Source: an uncultured Eubacteriales bacterium (GTDB taxonomy: Bacteria > Bacillota > Clostridia > Lachnospirales > Lachnospiraceae). Taken from it: a stretch of 63,863 nucleotides of DNA. The position numbers and the translations under genes are program-made. The stretch spans positions 1-63,863 of the forward strand of contig ONED01000003.1 of NCBI GenBank assembly GCA_900316755.1, written 5' to 3'. Under the pieces are notes generated by a model. The model worked only from the letters and a program-made list of their open reading frames with translations. It was not told the DNA's origin and ran no database searches. Position 1 is the first letter of the stretch. Each line of letters starts with the position of its first letter. Below are positions 8,364 through 16,762 of this stretch, one piece after another.

Positions 8364-8435
8364 AGCACGAGACGGGATTCGAACCCGCGACCCTCGCCTT
8401 GGCAAGGCGATACTCCACCACTGAGCCACTCGTGC
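8364..8435 (-). tRNA. tRNA-Gly (GCC anticodon)
   Basis: The minus strand folds as a complete cloverleaf. The acceptor is GCACGAG with CTCGTGC. The D arm has GGCTCAGTGGTGGAG, the anticodon stem is CGCCT/AGGCG with loop TTGCCAA, and the T arm has GGGTTCGAATCCC. The anticodon is GCC, so it reads GGC and GGT. The discriminator is U and CCA is not encoded. A T7 run follows the 3' end and probably terminates the transcript. Confidence 0.96.
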
Positions 8436-8470
8436 ATGTTCCAGCCGTATTTTGCAACCGAACAATGCTT

Positions 8471-8499
8471 ATTATACCCAGGAACATTCTCTTTGTCAA
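8471..8499 (-). promoter_or_regulatory. Consensus promoter of tRNA-Gly
   Basis: On the minus strand TTGACA (8494-8499) and TATAAT (8471-8476) are exactly 17 nt apart. The tRNA 5' end is about 35 nt beyond the -10 box. The promoter overlaps the last codons of the HD-domain gene. Confidence 0.88.
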
Positions 8500-9074
8500 C
8501 CACTTTTTTTATTTTTTTCTATTTTTTCTCTTGTCCATTCATCCACCACTTTTTTGAATTCCCGGAGATATGGTGAAAACTGCACTTGCTCTTTTCCATA
8601 AGACAACTGCAGCTCATACTCCAAAGGAATCCATGTGGAAATATCCGACTCGTCATGCTGAATCACTGCTTCCAGTTTATCCAGCGCCTTATATATCTTG
8701 GCTTCGACTGTCCTTTGCTCTGCCATTTCTGCTAATAGACTCTGGAATTCCAGTTTTTGCACTTTTGGAAAGCTCTCTACCCATTCTGCATAAAGCACTT
8801 CTTCTTTTTCCTCGTCCGTTTCGGTCTTCTCAAAAGTCGGAACATCCCCGGTGAATGCTTCCCCCAAATCATGAATCAGGCACATCCGAATCACTTTATC
8901 CATATCTGCATCCTGAAACTCCTTCTCCCCGGAAAGAAGCATTGCCATCAGAGCTATCCTCCAGCTATGCTCCGCAACACTTTCCCTTCGGCCGCTGGTG
9001 GTATAACAATGTCTCGTACTGCATTTTAATCTTTCTGCCACCCTTAAAATATCCAATAGTTCTTTTGGGCTCAT
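8496..9074 (-). CDS. HD-domain phosphohydrolase, YfbR/HDDC2-like
   Basis: This 192-aa cytoplasmic protein is of the HD superfamily. Metal ligands are visible as H36 (SVAEHSWRI) and the HD pair H68-D69 (LIHDLGEAFTGDVP), with a later aspartate in ALDKLEAV. The pattern fits the YfbR/HDDC2 group, which removes phosphate from 5'-deoxynucleoside monophosphates; the exact substrate here is inferred. I chose ATG 9074 over the longer frame to 9131 because AAGGAG lies about 10 nt upstream and the first conserved helix starts there. It lies after the terminator of the lipoprotein gene. Confidence 0.8.
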   Translation of the reverse strand: MSPKELLDILRVAERLKCSTRHCYTTSGRRESVAEHSWRIALMAMLLSGEKEFQDADMDKVIRMCLIHDLGEAFTGDVPTFEKTETDEEKEEVLYAEWVESFPKVQKLEFQSLLAEMAEQRTVEAKIYKALDKLEAVIQHDESDISTWIPLEYELQLSYGKEQVQFSPYLREFKKVVDEWTREKIEKNKKSG

Positions 9075-9117
9075 CTGCCTTTGCGCTCCTTTTGAAATCT
9101 TTCGCTTATATCCCAAA

Positions 9118-9149
9118 AGAGACCAACCCACTTTCTGGAATTGGTCTCT
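9118..9149 (-). terminator. Intrinsic terminator after the foldase-like gene
   Basis: A 9-bp stem (AGAGACCAA with TTGGTCTCT) with T-rich flanks sits just past the stop at 9155. The T tracts on both sides would let it work in both directions. Confidence 0.7.
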
Positions 9150-9154
9150 CTCTT

Positions 9155-10315
9155 TTATTTTTCTGCATTTGTATCTTCGGTTTCGCTTGCCGTATCTTCA
9201 GTTTCACTCGCCGTATCTTCAGTTTCGCTTGCTGTATCTTCGGTTTCACTCGCTGTATCTTCATTTACATCTGTCGTATCTTCGCTTTCGTCCGCTTCTT
9301 CTACCGTTTTCGCCGTTACTCCTAATCCCTGGAGACTAATCTTCTTCCAGACCTTTTCATGTACGGTAATCTCGGTCGCTTCCTTCCATGCATCAAATAT
9401 TTCCTGATACTTGTCATTCTGGCGTTCCTTAACAATACTTTCCTTTTTGGTATCGGTAGCCTCTCTGTCAAGCAGGCTTGTAAGCTGGACCACATAATAT
9501 CCGGAATCTGTCTCAATCACTTCCGCAAATTCGCCTTCGCCCAAGGCATCTGCCGCCTTAATCACCTCTTCTGCAAGACTTGTACTCTCTGCATCAAAAG
9601 TCTGTTTCTTTGCTTCCAGCCCTGCCTCTGTTGCATATGCCTCCAGATTTCCGTTTTCCTTTGCTTTTGCAAGGCAGTCTTCTGCATTCGCCTTGACTGT
9701 TGCTATCTCTTCCTCGCTCATCTCTGTGGTGGAACCGTCTTCCTCTGTCGTCGATGTTGCAAACAATACATACTGCATTGCTTTCTGAGCAGCCTCTTCA
9801 TCTGAGACCTCGGTGTCCACATCTGCTATCATTGCATCGTACATCTTTTCGCTGATGGTCATCAGTTCCAGCACTTCCTGTACAATCGCTTTGTCTCCGG
9901 ACACTTTCTTTTTCGCATTGTCCGTGTTTGCCTCGTCAAATGCTTTCGCAGCCTCTTCAATCGAAGCTTTCTCTTCATCCGTCAGAGAAACGTTGTATTC
10001 CTCCATATGGTCTCTTAAAATGTAGAACTGCTGCAAAGATTCCATCACACTGTCCTTCATGTTGTCTTCGTAGGTCACACCGTCTGAAACTTCCTGCGTC
10101 CACATATCTTCCCCAAGATAAGACATATAATAACCTTCCATGGATGCCTGCTGAAATCTGATATAGAAGTTCGCAACTCCAGCTGTAATCTCGCTTTCTC
10201 CCACGGTTGCTACAACCTCACTATTATCAACGCTCCCGGCACATCCCACAAGTGATGTCATTACCAATGCTGCCGCTGCCGCAAGTGCAACTGCTTTCTT
10301 TCTTAAACCTCTCAT
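9155..10315 (-). CDS. PrsA/SurA-like foldase lipoprotein with repeat tail
   Basis: This 386-aa exported lipoprotein has a basic start, a hydrophobic stretch and the lipobox LVGC (Cys25). A SurA-type N-terminal helical region (ATVGESEITAGVANFYIRFQQ) is followed by a divergent parvulin-like part (about 180-300; FAEVIETDSGYYVVQL). In the family such proteins help exported proteins fold at the outer face of the membrane. Catalytic parvulin residues are not obvious, so it may act as a chaperone only. The last ~45 residues are acidic repeats built on DTASETE, encoded by 21-bp direct repeats. It follows mfd by 48 nt. Confidence 0.78.
   Translation of the reverse strand: MRGLRKKAVALAAAAALVMTSLVGCAGSVDNSEVVATVGESEITAGVANFYIRFQQASMEGYYMSYLGEDMWTQEVSDGVTYEDNMKDSVMESLQQFYILRDHMEEYNVSLTDEEKASIEEAAKAFDEANTDNAKKKVSGDKAIVQEVLELMTISEKMYDAMIADVDTEVSDEEAAQKAMQYVLFATSTTEEDGSTTEMSEEEIATVKANAEDCLAKAKENGNLEAYATEAGLEAKKQTFDAESTSLAEEVIKAADALGEGEFAEVIETDSGYYVVQLTSLLDREATDTKKESIVKERQNDKYQEIFDAWKEATEITVHEKVWKKISLQGLGVTAKTVEEADESEDTTDVNEDTASETEDTASETEDTASETEDTASETEDTNAEK
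9172..9290. repeat. 21-bp tandem repeats in the lipoprotein tail
   Basis: About five to six copies of a 21-bp unit, read on the plus strand as GTATCTTCGGTTTCGCTTGC with small changes, encode DTASETE in tandem. The middle copies are near identical and the outer ones are degenerate (DTTDVNE, ESEDTT). The repeat length keeps frame, so gain or loss of copies would only change tail length. Confidence 0.85.
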
Positions 10316-10363
10316 ATTTGGCCTCCTTCGTATTTCCTAATTCCTTATTATAGCGTTTTTTTC

Positions 10364-13300
10364 TCAATCATTCAATGATTTTATGTCAATTAACACATTT
10401 TTCACAAGCTCCGTCACATCTTCGTCCTTTTCCCGCTTGTTTTTTCCCTTCTTTTGATACAAAAAATAGGGATTGGAATCCACCGTGAACTGCAAATCCC
10501 CCTTATATTTTCGGAGCAATTCCGGAATCCGCTCTGCTTTTACCTTCGCCTGCTCATACATAACGAATTTAAATACATCTCCCTTTTGCTCCACTGAAAT
10601 CACATAAGCACTGTGAGCAAGGGCTTTTAAAAGGGCAATCGACAGAAGCTGCTGCACCTTCCTTGGCACGTCACCAAACCGGTCAATAAGTTCCTCCAAC
10701 ATGTCTTCCATTTCGTCATTGTTCTCAATGGCTGCAATCCTTTTATAAATATCCAGCTTCTGATATTCATTTGGGATATATGTCGAGGGAATAAATGCAT
10801 CCACATTCAAATCCACCGTTGTAGTATAGGTGTCTTCCTCCATCTCTCCCTTAAGATGCTTCACCGCCTCATTTAGCATCTTGCAGTACAAATCATATCC
10901 CACGGCTTCCATGTGTCCATGCTGCTCTGCGCCCAAAAGATTTCCCGCGCCGCGGATTTCCAAATCCCGCATGGCAATCTTAAACCCTGAGCCCAAATCC
11001 GTAAACTCCCGAATCGCCGCCAGTCTCTTCTCAGCCACTTCTTTGAGAAGCTTATCCCGCCGGTACAGAAGGAATGCATATGCCATCCGGTTCGAACGCC
11101 CCACGCGTCCCCGGAGCTGATACATCTGCGCCAGACCGAGCTGGTCCGCATCATGGATAATCATGGTATTCGCATTTGGGATATCCAGTCCGGTCTCAAT
11201 AATTGTGGTAGAAACCAGCACATCAATCTCTCCGTTAATAAAATCCAACATAATGTTTTCCAGCTTGTGTTCCCGCATCTGCCCGTGTGCATAGGCAACC
11301 GTTGCTTCCGGCACCAGTTTCTGAATTCTGTCTGCTATCTCGTCAATATCTTTTACCTTATTATACACGTAGTAGACCTGTCCGTTTCGGGACAGCTCCC
11401 GGCAAATCGCCTCCCGTACCATTTCATCATTATATTCCATCACATAGGTCTGTATCGGCATCCGGTCGACCGGAGCCTCTTCGAGCACACTCATATCCCG
11501 GATTCCGATAAGGCTCATATGCAGCGTCCTCGGAATCGGCGTCGCCGTCAGGGTCAGCACATCCACATTCTCTTTTAACTTCTTGATTTTTTCTTTATGC
11601 TGTACTCCAAAACGCTGTTCTTCGTCAATCACCAGAAGACCTAGATTTTTAAACTCCATGTCATTACTCAGAACCCGGTGCGTGCCAATCACGATATCCA
11701 CCAGCCCCCGCCTGGTATCTTCCACCGTTTTCTTCTGCTCTGCCGGCGTTCGAAAACGGCACATCAAATCCACGCGAACCGGAAAGTCCTTCATTCTCTG
11801 CACAAAGGTATTATAATGCTGCTGCGCCAGAATCGTAGTCGGGCACAGATACACCACCTGCTTATTTTCCTGCACCGCTTTAAATGCTGCGCGAATGGCA
11901 ATCTCTGTCTTCCCGTAGCCTACATCTCCGCAAATCAGACGGTCCATGATTTTCTTGCTTTCCATATCGCGCTTGGTTTCTTCAATGGCAGCCAGTTGAT
12001 CCTCTGTCTCCTCAAACGGAAACATTTCTTCAAACTCTTTCTGCCAAACGGTATCCTCCCCGTAAACAAAGCCTTCCTTTTCCTGACGCGCCGCGTAAAG
12101 CTCGACCAAATCCCTCGCAATCTCCTTTACCGCACCGCGCACCCGACTCTTCGTCTTATTCCATTCCTGTCCTCCCAGACGATTTAATTTGGGTTTTTTC
12201 GCATCCGCACTGGCATACTTCTGTATCAAATCCAACTGGGTTGCGGGAATGTAAAGGTTCCCGCCTCCGGCATAGGAAATCTTCATATAATCCTTAGAGA
12301 CCCTGTCCACTTCTATTTTTTCAATGCCCTGATAAATTCCAAGCCCGTGGTTTTCGTGAACCACATAATCTCCGGGCCGAAGCTCCGCAAAGCTCTGAAT
12401 TTTCTGTCCTTCATAGGTCTTTCTCTTTTTCTTCTTTTTCCGCTGTCCAAAAATATCCGATTCTGAAATCACCATAAACTTTAGCATTGGATATTCATAT
12501 CCTTCTGCCACATGACCGTAAGTCACCATGATTTCGCCGTCTTGTATCTCTCTCTCCAAATCCTCACTGTAAAAACTGCTTAGATTGTAATCCCGCAAAT
12601 CCTCGGCAAGACGCTTTGCTCTCGTGCGGGAACCGGACAACAGAAGCACCCGGTATCCTGCTCTCTTCAAGCGCTTCAAATCCCGGGTCAGCGTTTCAAA
12701 GCTATTGTTATACGGGTTGATTCCCTTCGTCTGCACATGAAACACTTCCCGGGGTCTTAACTCCTTACTCTTCATATCCAGCGCAGAAAATCCGATCCCA
12801 TAAAACCGGTTCATCTTCTCCGCCACTTCCTCTGCCGAAAAAAGCTTCATCTCTTCGTTTGAGATTTGAAATCCGCTTTCCATGCGGTTTGCCTGTGCCT
12901 GTACAAACTCTTTTTCCACTCCGGTTCCGTTTTCCATAAGCCGCACCGGCTCGTCCAGAAACAGGATGGTATCCTCCGGATTAAAATAATCCAGAAAAGA
13001 AACCCGGTTCCGCTCTTCCTCCGGAAAATCACTGGCGGGATAAATCACAAATGCTTCCAGATTTTCGATTGAGCGCTGACTTTCCACATCAAAGGTACGG
13101 ATAGAGTCAATCTCATCTCCCCATAATTCCACACGAATCGGAACTTCCTCCGTAAGTGGATACATATCCAGAATTCCGCCCCGGACTGCGAATTGTCCCG
13201 GCATCTCAATCTGTTCTTCCCGCTCATATCCCAAAAGAGCAATATCCCTGATAAGCTGTTCAAAATCAACAGTCTGCCCTGTTTTTAGGGAAATGACCCT

Positions 13301-13702
13301 CTTTTTCAATTCTTCCAACGGAATCAGTGCATCCATAAACCCGTCAAACGTGGTCACAACTGTCATTTCCCGGTCTTCCATCCTGGCCTGAAAGACTTCC
13401 ATGCGCTTTTGAAGCAAATATTTTCCGCGAAGATCCGCCTGATAAAACAGCAAATCCTTCGCCGGATACAGATACACCTGATTCTCTAAAAGCCGATATT
13501 CCTCATAAATCTGCTTTGCCTTTGCCTCACTGGAAACAGCGATGATTTTATTGGTAAAACCATCACCAAGTGCATACATCAAATGCGTCTTCTGAGAGGT
13601 GACACAGCCTGTGATTTGTATCATCCCCTGTTTTTCCCTGCGCTTTTTTTGAATGATTTCAAATTCCGCCAATTCCGATAAAGGTGCTACAAAAGCCTGC
13701 AT
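10364..13702 (-). CDS. mfd: Transcription-repair coupling factor Mfd
   Basis: This 1112-aa ATP-driven DNA translocase removes RNA polymerase stalled at lesions and recruits UvrA. The N-terminal UvrB-like region has the FDGFMDALIPLEEL stretch. A polymerase-interaction domain starts near 480 (PGDYVVHENHGLGIYQGIEK). The helicase core has GDVGYGKTEIAIRAAF (Walker A), VIDEEQRFGV (motif II) and LTATPIPRTLHMSLIG. A TRCF C-terminal domain closes it. The length is slightly short of E. coli Mfd but usual for Clostridia. It sits directly after pth, as in Bacillus. Confidence 0.96.
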   Translation of the reverse strand: MQAFVAPLSELAEFEIIQKKRREKQGMIQITGCVTSQKTHLMYALGDGFTNKIIAVSSEAKAKQIYEEYRLLENQVYLYPAKDLLFYQADLRGKYLLQKRMEVFQARMEDREMTVVTTFDGFMDALIPLEELKKRVISLKTGQTVDFEQLIRDIALLGYEREEQIEMPGQFAVRGGILDMYPLTEEVPIRVELWGDEIDSIRTFDVESQRSIENLEAFVIYPASDFPEEERNRVSFLDYFNPEDTILFLDEPVRLMENGTGVEKEFVQAQANRMESGFQISNEEMKLFSAEEVAEKMNRFYGIGFSALDMKSKELRPREVFHVQTKGINPYNNSFETLTRDLKRLKRAGYRVLLLSGSRTRAKRLAEDLRDYNLSSFYSEDLEREIQDGEIMVTYGHVAEGYEYPMLKFMVISESDIFGQRKKKKKRKTYEGQKIQSFAELRPGDYVVHENHGLGIYQGIEKIEVDRVSKDYMKISYAGGGNLYIPATQLDLIQKYASADAKKPKLNRLGGQEWNKTKSRVRGAVKEIARDLVELYAARQEKEGFVYGEDTVWQKEFEEMFPFEETEDQLAAIEETKRDMESKKIMDRLICGDVGYGKTEIAIRAAFKAVQENKQVVYLCPTTILAQQHYNTFVQRMKDFPVRVDLMCRFRTPAEQKKTVEDTRRGLVDIVIGTHRVLSNDMEFKNLGLLVIDEEQRFGVQHKEKIKKLKENVDVLTLTATPIPRTLHMSLIGIRDMSVLEEAPVDRMPIQTYVMEYNDEMVREAICRELSRNGQVYYVYNKVKDIDEIADRIQKLVPEATVAYAHGQMREHKLENIMLDFINGEIDVLVSTTIIETGLDIPNANTMIIHDADQLGLAQMYQLRGRVGRSNRMAYAFLLYRRDKLLKEVAEKRLAAIREFTDLGSGFKIAMRDLEIRGAGNLLGAEQHGHMEAVGYDLYCKMLNEAVKHLKGEMEEDTYTTTVDLNVDAFIPSTYIPNEYQKLDIYKRIAAIENNDEMEDMLEELIDRFGDVPRKVQQLLSIALLKALAHSAYVISVEQKGDVFKFVMYEQAKVKAERIPELLRKYKGDLQFTVDSNPYFLYQKKGKNKREKDEDVTELVKNVLIDIKSLND

Positions 13703-13706
13703 GTCT

Positions 13707-14288
13707 TTACTCCTTACGCACTACTTTTTGATTGAACTGATTCATCGCCGCGTCAATCTCTCCCTGCACAATCCTCCCCACTGCAGAGATTGCATTCTGA
13801 TATCCTTCCTCCATCAGCTCCTGTTCTGCTTTGGTAAAATGTCCTAGCACATAATCTGCCAAATCATATCCCTTCGGTTTCTCGCCGACACCCACCTTAA
13901 TCCGCTCAAACGTGTCTGTACCAAGATTGGCAATGATATTTTTGATTCCGTTATGACCTCCTGCACTCCCCTTTTTCCGGATACGGATCTGTCCTACATC
14001 CAGACTGACATCGTCAAAAATCACCAGAAGCTCTGTTTCCACATCTATTTTATAATAATCTGCCAGACTCCTTATGCTCTCTCCGCTCAGATTCATATAA
14101 GTCTGCGGTTTCGCCAGTAATACCTTTTGTCCTCCAATGATACCTTTTCCGCAGAAAGCGCGGCTTTTCCGGTCTGCCACCGATATATTATATTTGTCCG
14201 CAAGTGCATCTATGACTGCAAATCCCACATTATGCCTTGTCTTCTCGTACTCCCTTCCCGGGTTTCCAAGACCAACGATCAGAAACAT
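13707..14288 (-). CDS. pth: Peptidyl-tRNA hydrolase
   Basis: This 193-aa enzyme frees tRNAs from prematurely released peptidyl-tRNA. Family marks are FLIVGLGNPGREYEKTRHNVGF with the catalytic His near residue 19-20, the asparagines in TYMNLSGES and SAGGHNGIKNI, and the active-site aspartate in VIFDDVSLD. The normal length and the pth-mfd order support the call. The gap to mfd is four nt. Confidence 0.96.
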   Translation of the reverse strand: MFLIVGLGNPGREYEKTRHNVGFAVIDALADKYNISVADRKSRAFCGKGIIGGQKVLLAKPQTYMNLSGESIRSLADYYKIDVETELLVIFDDVSLDVGQIRIRKKGSAGGHNGIKNIIANLGTDTFERIKVGVGEKPKGYDLADYVLGHFTKAEQELMEEGYQNAISAVGRIVQGEIDAAMNQFNQKVVRKE

Positions 14289-14424
14289 TTTCCCACCTCA
14301 TTTCCATACTGTTCTTCCTATTTTACAGGATAGCTTTGCATTTGTCACGCAAAGATGTGAATAATTTTCCCTGCTTCTTCATACATTATAAAAACAAACC
14401 TAATCATTGGAGCAGGAGGCCTCT

Positions 14425-14859
14425 ATGAGTTCAAAAACGAAAATTGTAGTATTACACATGAAAGAAATTATATACACAACCATTTTTGTTGTGTTAGGAA
14501 TATTATTACTGGTTTTGCTGGCATTTATGTTCTCCTCCAAAGGAGAAAAACATTCTTCCGAGCGTTCCAGTTATGTGCCGGGTGTATATACCTCTACCGT
14601 CACCATCAACAATGCGGATTTAGAGGTTGAAGTGTCCGTGGACAGCTCCCATATCAACGCGATTCGATTCAGTAATCTGGATGAATCCGTTACAACCATG
14701 TATCCTCTCATGCAGCCGACCATCGAGTCCATTGCCGAGCAGGTTTATCAGACACAGTCACTGGAAAACATTAAATACTCCGAAGACAGTCCCTATACCT
14801 CACAGGTCATCTTAAATGCCATTAGAGAGGCATTAGAAAAAGCCGAAGTCCCCGACTGA
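14425..14859 (+). CDS. Membrane-anchored protein with FMN_bind-like fold
   Basis: This 144-aa protein has a single N-terminal membrane anchor (about 14-36; IIYTTIFVVLGILLLVLLAF) and an extracytoplasmic domain. The domain (YVPGVYTSTVTINNADLEVEV through YTSQVILNAIREALEKA) follows the strand and helix order of FMN_bind domains. However, the usual flavin-attachment motif (SGAT-S/T) is replaced by EDSPYTS, so covalent FMN binding is doubtful. GGAGG precedes ATG 14425; the track start at 14407 is upstream of that site. It is divergent from pth and stands alone on this strand. Function unknown. Confidence 0.65.
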   Translation: MSSKTKIVVLHMKEIIYTTIFVVLGILLLVLLAFMFSSKGEKHSSERSSYVPGVYTSTVTINNADLEVEVSVDSSHINAIRFSNLDESVTTMYPLMQPTIESIAEQVYQTQSLENIKYSEDSPYTSQVILNAIREALEKAEVPD

Positions 14860-14870
14860 CCTCGGCTTTT
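14838..14870. terminator. Bidirectional terminator between convergent genes
   Basis: A 9-bp stem (AAAAGCCGA with TCGGCTTTT) overlaps the stop of the plus-strand membrane protein and lies just past the minus-strand 87-aa gene. T tracts are present in both directions. Confidence 0.75.
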
Positions 14871-14873
14871 CTT

Positions 14874-15137
14874 TTATCCTTCTACGATAAGATATCGACC
14901 GCTCGGCATCGCAAACACCTCAGATGCATCTTCCAACTGGTCATCTGTCATATCGGAAATATCCGAACCGTTTTCTTCAAAATACTCTCTGACCTCTCTG
15001 AGAGAATCCACTACCACTGCCATACAGTCTTCCAGAAACGCCTCTGCCTCCTCCGGATTTTCTGCCACCGGCTCGTCAAATAACTGTCCCTGTTTCTTCA
15101 AAAATACCTTCAAACACTCTTCATCATACTCGTACAT
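14874..15137 (-). CDS. Small acidic protein of unknown function
   Basis: This is an 87-aa, very acidic, cytoplasmic-looking protein (MYEYDEECLKVFLKKQ at the start, SEVFAMPSGRYLIVEG at the end), with no signal peptide or membrane segment. Similar small proteins are, as I recall, widespread in Lachnospiraceae and sometimes labelled glyoxalase on weak grounds; I see no glyoxalase metal-ligand pattern. It starts six nt after the HAD phosphatase stop and so is probably co-expressed with it. Confidence 0.6.
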   Translation of the reverse strand: MYEYDEECLKVFLKKQGQLFDEPVAENPEEAEAFLEDCMAVVVDSLREVREYFEENGSDISDMTDDQLEDASEVFAMPSGRYLIVEG

Positions 15138-15143
15138 ATTCCC

Positions 15144-15809
15144 CTATACTCCTTTTTCCTTTATGATTGATACTAATTCCTCCGGGTGGTCGATGATATG
15201 CTTCGCGCCATGTGCTTTCAGCACCTCCTTCGAACGAAATCCCCAGGTCACTCCTACACTTTCTACACCTGCAGCACCTGCCGTCTCCATATCCACATCG
15301 GAATCACCCACATAAAGGCACTCCTTCGGGTCTGCCCCAAGTTTTTCTGCAATCATCCATACCGCCGTCGGATTCGGTTTCCTCGGGATTCCTTCCATCT
15401 GACCCTGAACATAGGTAAACGTGTCTTTCTCAAAAAACGCGTCGACCACATCCAGTGTCCGTAAATGAGGTTTATTGGATAGTACCGCCAGCAAAATGCC
15501 CTGCTCCTTCAAAGTCTTCAAAAGCTCCAAAATCCCCTCATAGGGCTTTACCCGGTATGTGCAGTTTTTCTGAAACACTCGCCCGTAAACTCTCATAGCT
15601 TCCTCTATCTGCGTCAGCTTTTCATCTCCCGCAGCCGCAAGTGCCTTCTCCAGCAGATATCTGGCACCATTCCCGACAAAGGCTCTGCACTGCTCCCCGG
15701 TAATACAGGAAAGCCCAAGCTCTTTCAGAGTTTCATTCACCGAATACGTCAAAGATTCCAAGGTATCCGTAAGTGTTCCGTCCAAATCAAAAATGCACGC
15801 CTTATACAT
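15144..15809 (-). CDS. HAD-family phosphatase, phosphoglycolate phosphatase-like
   Basis: This 221-aa HAD subfamily I hydrolase has all four motifs: DLDGTLTDTLES (nucleophile and acid Asp near 8 and 10), the LSNKPH threonine/serine motif, a lysine in GIPRKPNPT, and GDSDVDMETAGAAG. The cap region is helical and placed between motifs I and II, as in Gph and PpaX. The substrate cannot be fixed by sequence; phosphoglycolate or a similar small phosphoester is likely. It is encoded just upstream of the 87-aa acidic protein. Confidence 0.85.
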   Translation of the reverse strand: MYKACIFDLDGTLTDTLESLTYSVNETLKELGLSCITGEQCRAFVGNGARYLLEKALAAAGDEKLTQIEEAMRVYGRVFQKNCTYRVKPYEGILELLKTLKEQGILLAVLSNKPHLRTLDVVDAFFEKDTFTYVQGQMEGIPRKPNPTAVWMIAEKLGADPKECLYVGDSDVDMETAGAAGVESVGVTWGFRSKEVLKAHGAKHIIDHPEELVSIIKEKGV

Positions 15810-15870
15810 CTTCTCCCTCCCTTTCGGTTGATAGCACTATCATAGTATGAAGAGCAGTAAATTTCAATAT

Positions 15871-16653
15871 CTAATTTGAAAAAAGGTACTGACGCATCAC
15901 TTTTAAGGCATGCTTTTCCAAACGGCTCACCTGCGCCTGGGAAATATCAATCTCCCGCGCCACTTCAATCTGGGTCTTGCCCTCAAAAAAACGGAGCTTT
16001 ATAATATAGCGTTCCCGCTCCCCAAGACGCTCCATGGCAGCCTGAAGTGCCAGCTCTTCCACCCAGTTTTCTTCTTTATTTTTCTTGTCGCTCACCTGAT
16101 CCATCACATAGAGTACATCTCCCCCGTCATTATAAACCGGCTCCTGCAGGCTCATAGGGGTCTGTATTGCATCCAGCGCAAACACGATTTCTTCCTTGTC
16201 AATTCCGATTTCTGACGCAATCTCCTCTAAAGTCGGCTCCCTCAGATTGCGCCTTGCATAATTCTCCTTCGCGTAAATTGCCTTGTACGCAGTGTCTCTT
16301 AAGGAACGACTGACACGGATGGAATTGTTGTCCCGCATATATCTCCGGATTTCTCCGATAATCATCGGAACTGCATAGGTAGAAAACTTTACGTCCAGCT
16401 CCGTATTAAAATTGTTAATTGCCTTAATCAGCCCCACACAGCCGATTTGAAATAAATCATCCGCATTCTCATTGCTGCCTGAAAATCGCCTGATGACACT
16501 TAATACCAGTCTTAAATTTCCTTTAATATATTCTTCTTTTGCATCTTTATCTCCCGCCTTTATCCGTTCAAACAGTACCTTCTTTTCTTCTTCTCCAAGA
16601 ATCGGAAGCTTTGAGGTGTCCACCCCACAAATTTCAACTTTACTAAGAGCCAT
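15871..16653 (-). CDS. sigG: Sporulation sigma factor G
   Basis: This 260-aa sigma-70 family factor directs late forespore transcription. The call rests on the N terminus (KVEICGVDTSKLPILGEEEK), which carries the SigG-type anti-sigma contact region, plus region 2 (NADDLFQIGCVGLIKAINNF, KFSTYAVPMIIGEIRRYMRDN) and region 4 (ERERYIIKLRFFEGKTQIEVAREIDISQAQVSRLEK). The length is as in Bacillus. ATAGGAGGA precedes ATG 16653. Unlike in Bacillus, it is not next to sigE here; about 1.7 kb with a beta-CASP gene lies between. Confidence 0.95.
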   Translation of the reverse strand: MALSKVEICGVDTSKLPILGEEEKKVLFERIKAGDKDAKEEYIKGNLRLVLSVIRRFSGSNENADDLFQIGCVGLIKAINNFNTELDVKFSTYAVPMIIGEIRRYMRDNNSIRVSRSLRDTAYKAIYAKENYARRNLREPTLEEIASEIGIDKEEIVFALDAIQTPMSLQEPVYNDGGDVLYVMDQVSDKKNKEENWVEELALQAAMERLGERERYIIKLRFFEGKTQIEVAREIDISQAQVSRLEKHALKVMRQYLFSN

Positions 16654-16762
16654 CCTGTCATCCTCCTATCACATTTCGTAATAGTAAAATGATGTACAAG
16701 ATGGCTCTCATCTATTCTTTTTCCCTATGAAATAAAAAAACTTTTAGTCCTTGACAAATCCC

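Noticed and set aside
8096-8557. 153-codon plus-strand open frame
   Set aside because: It crosses the THF riboswitch and the tRNA-Gly gene on the other strand and is a shadow of these.
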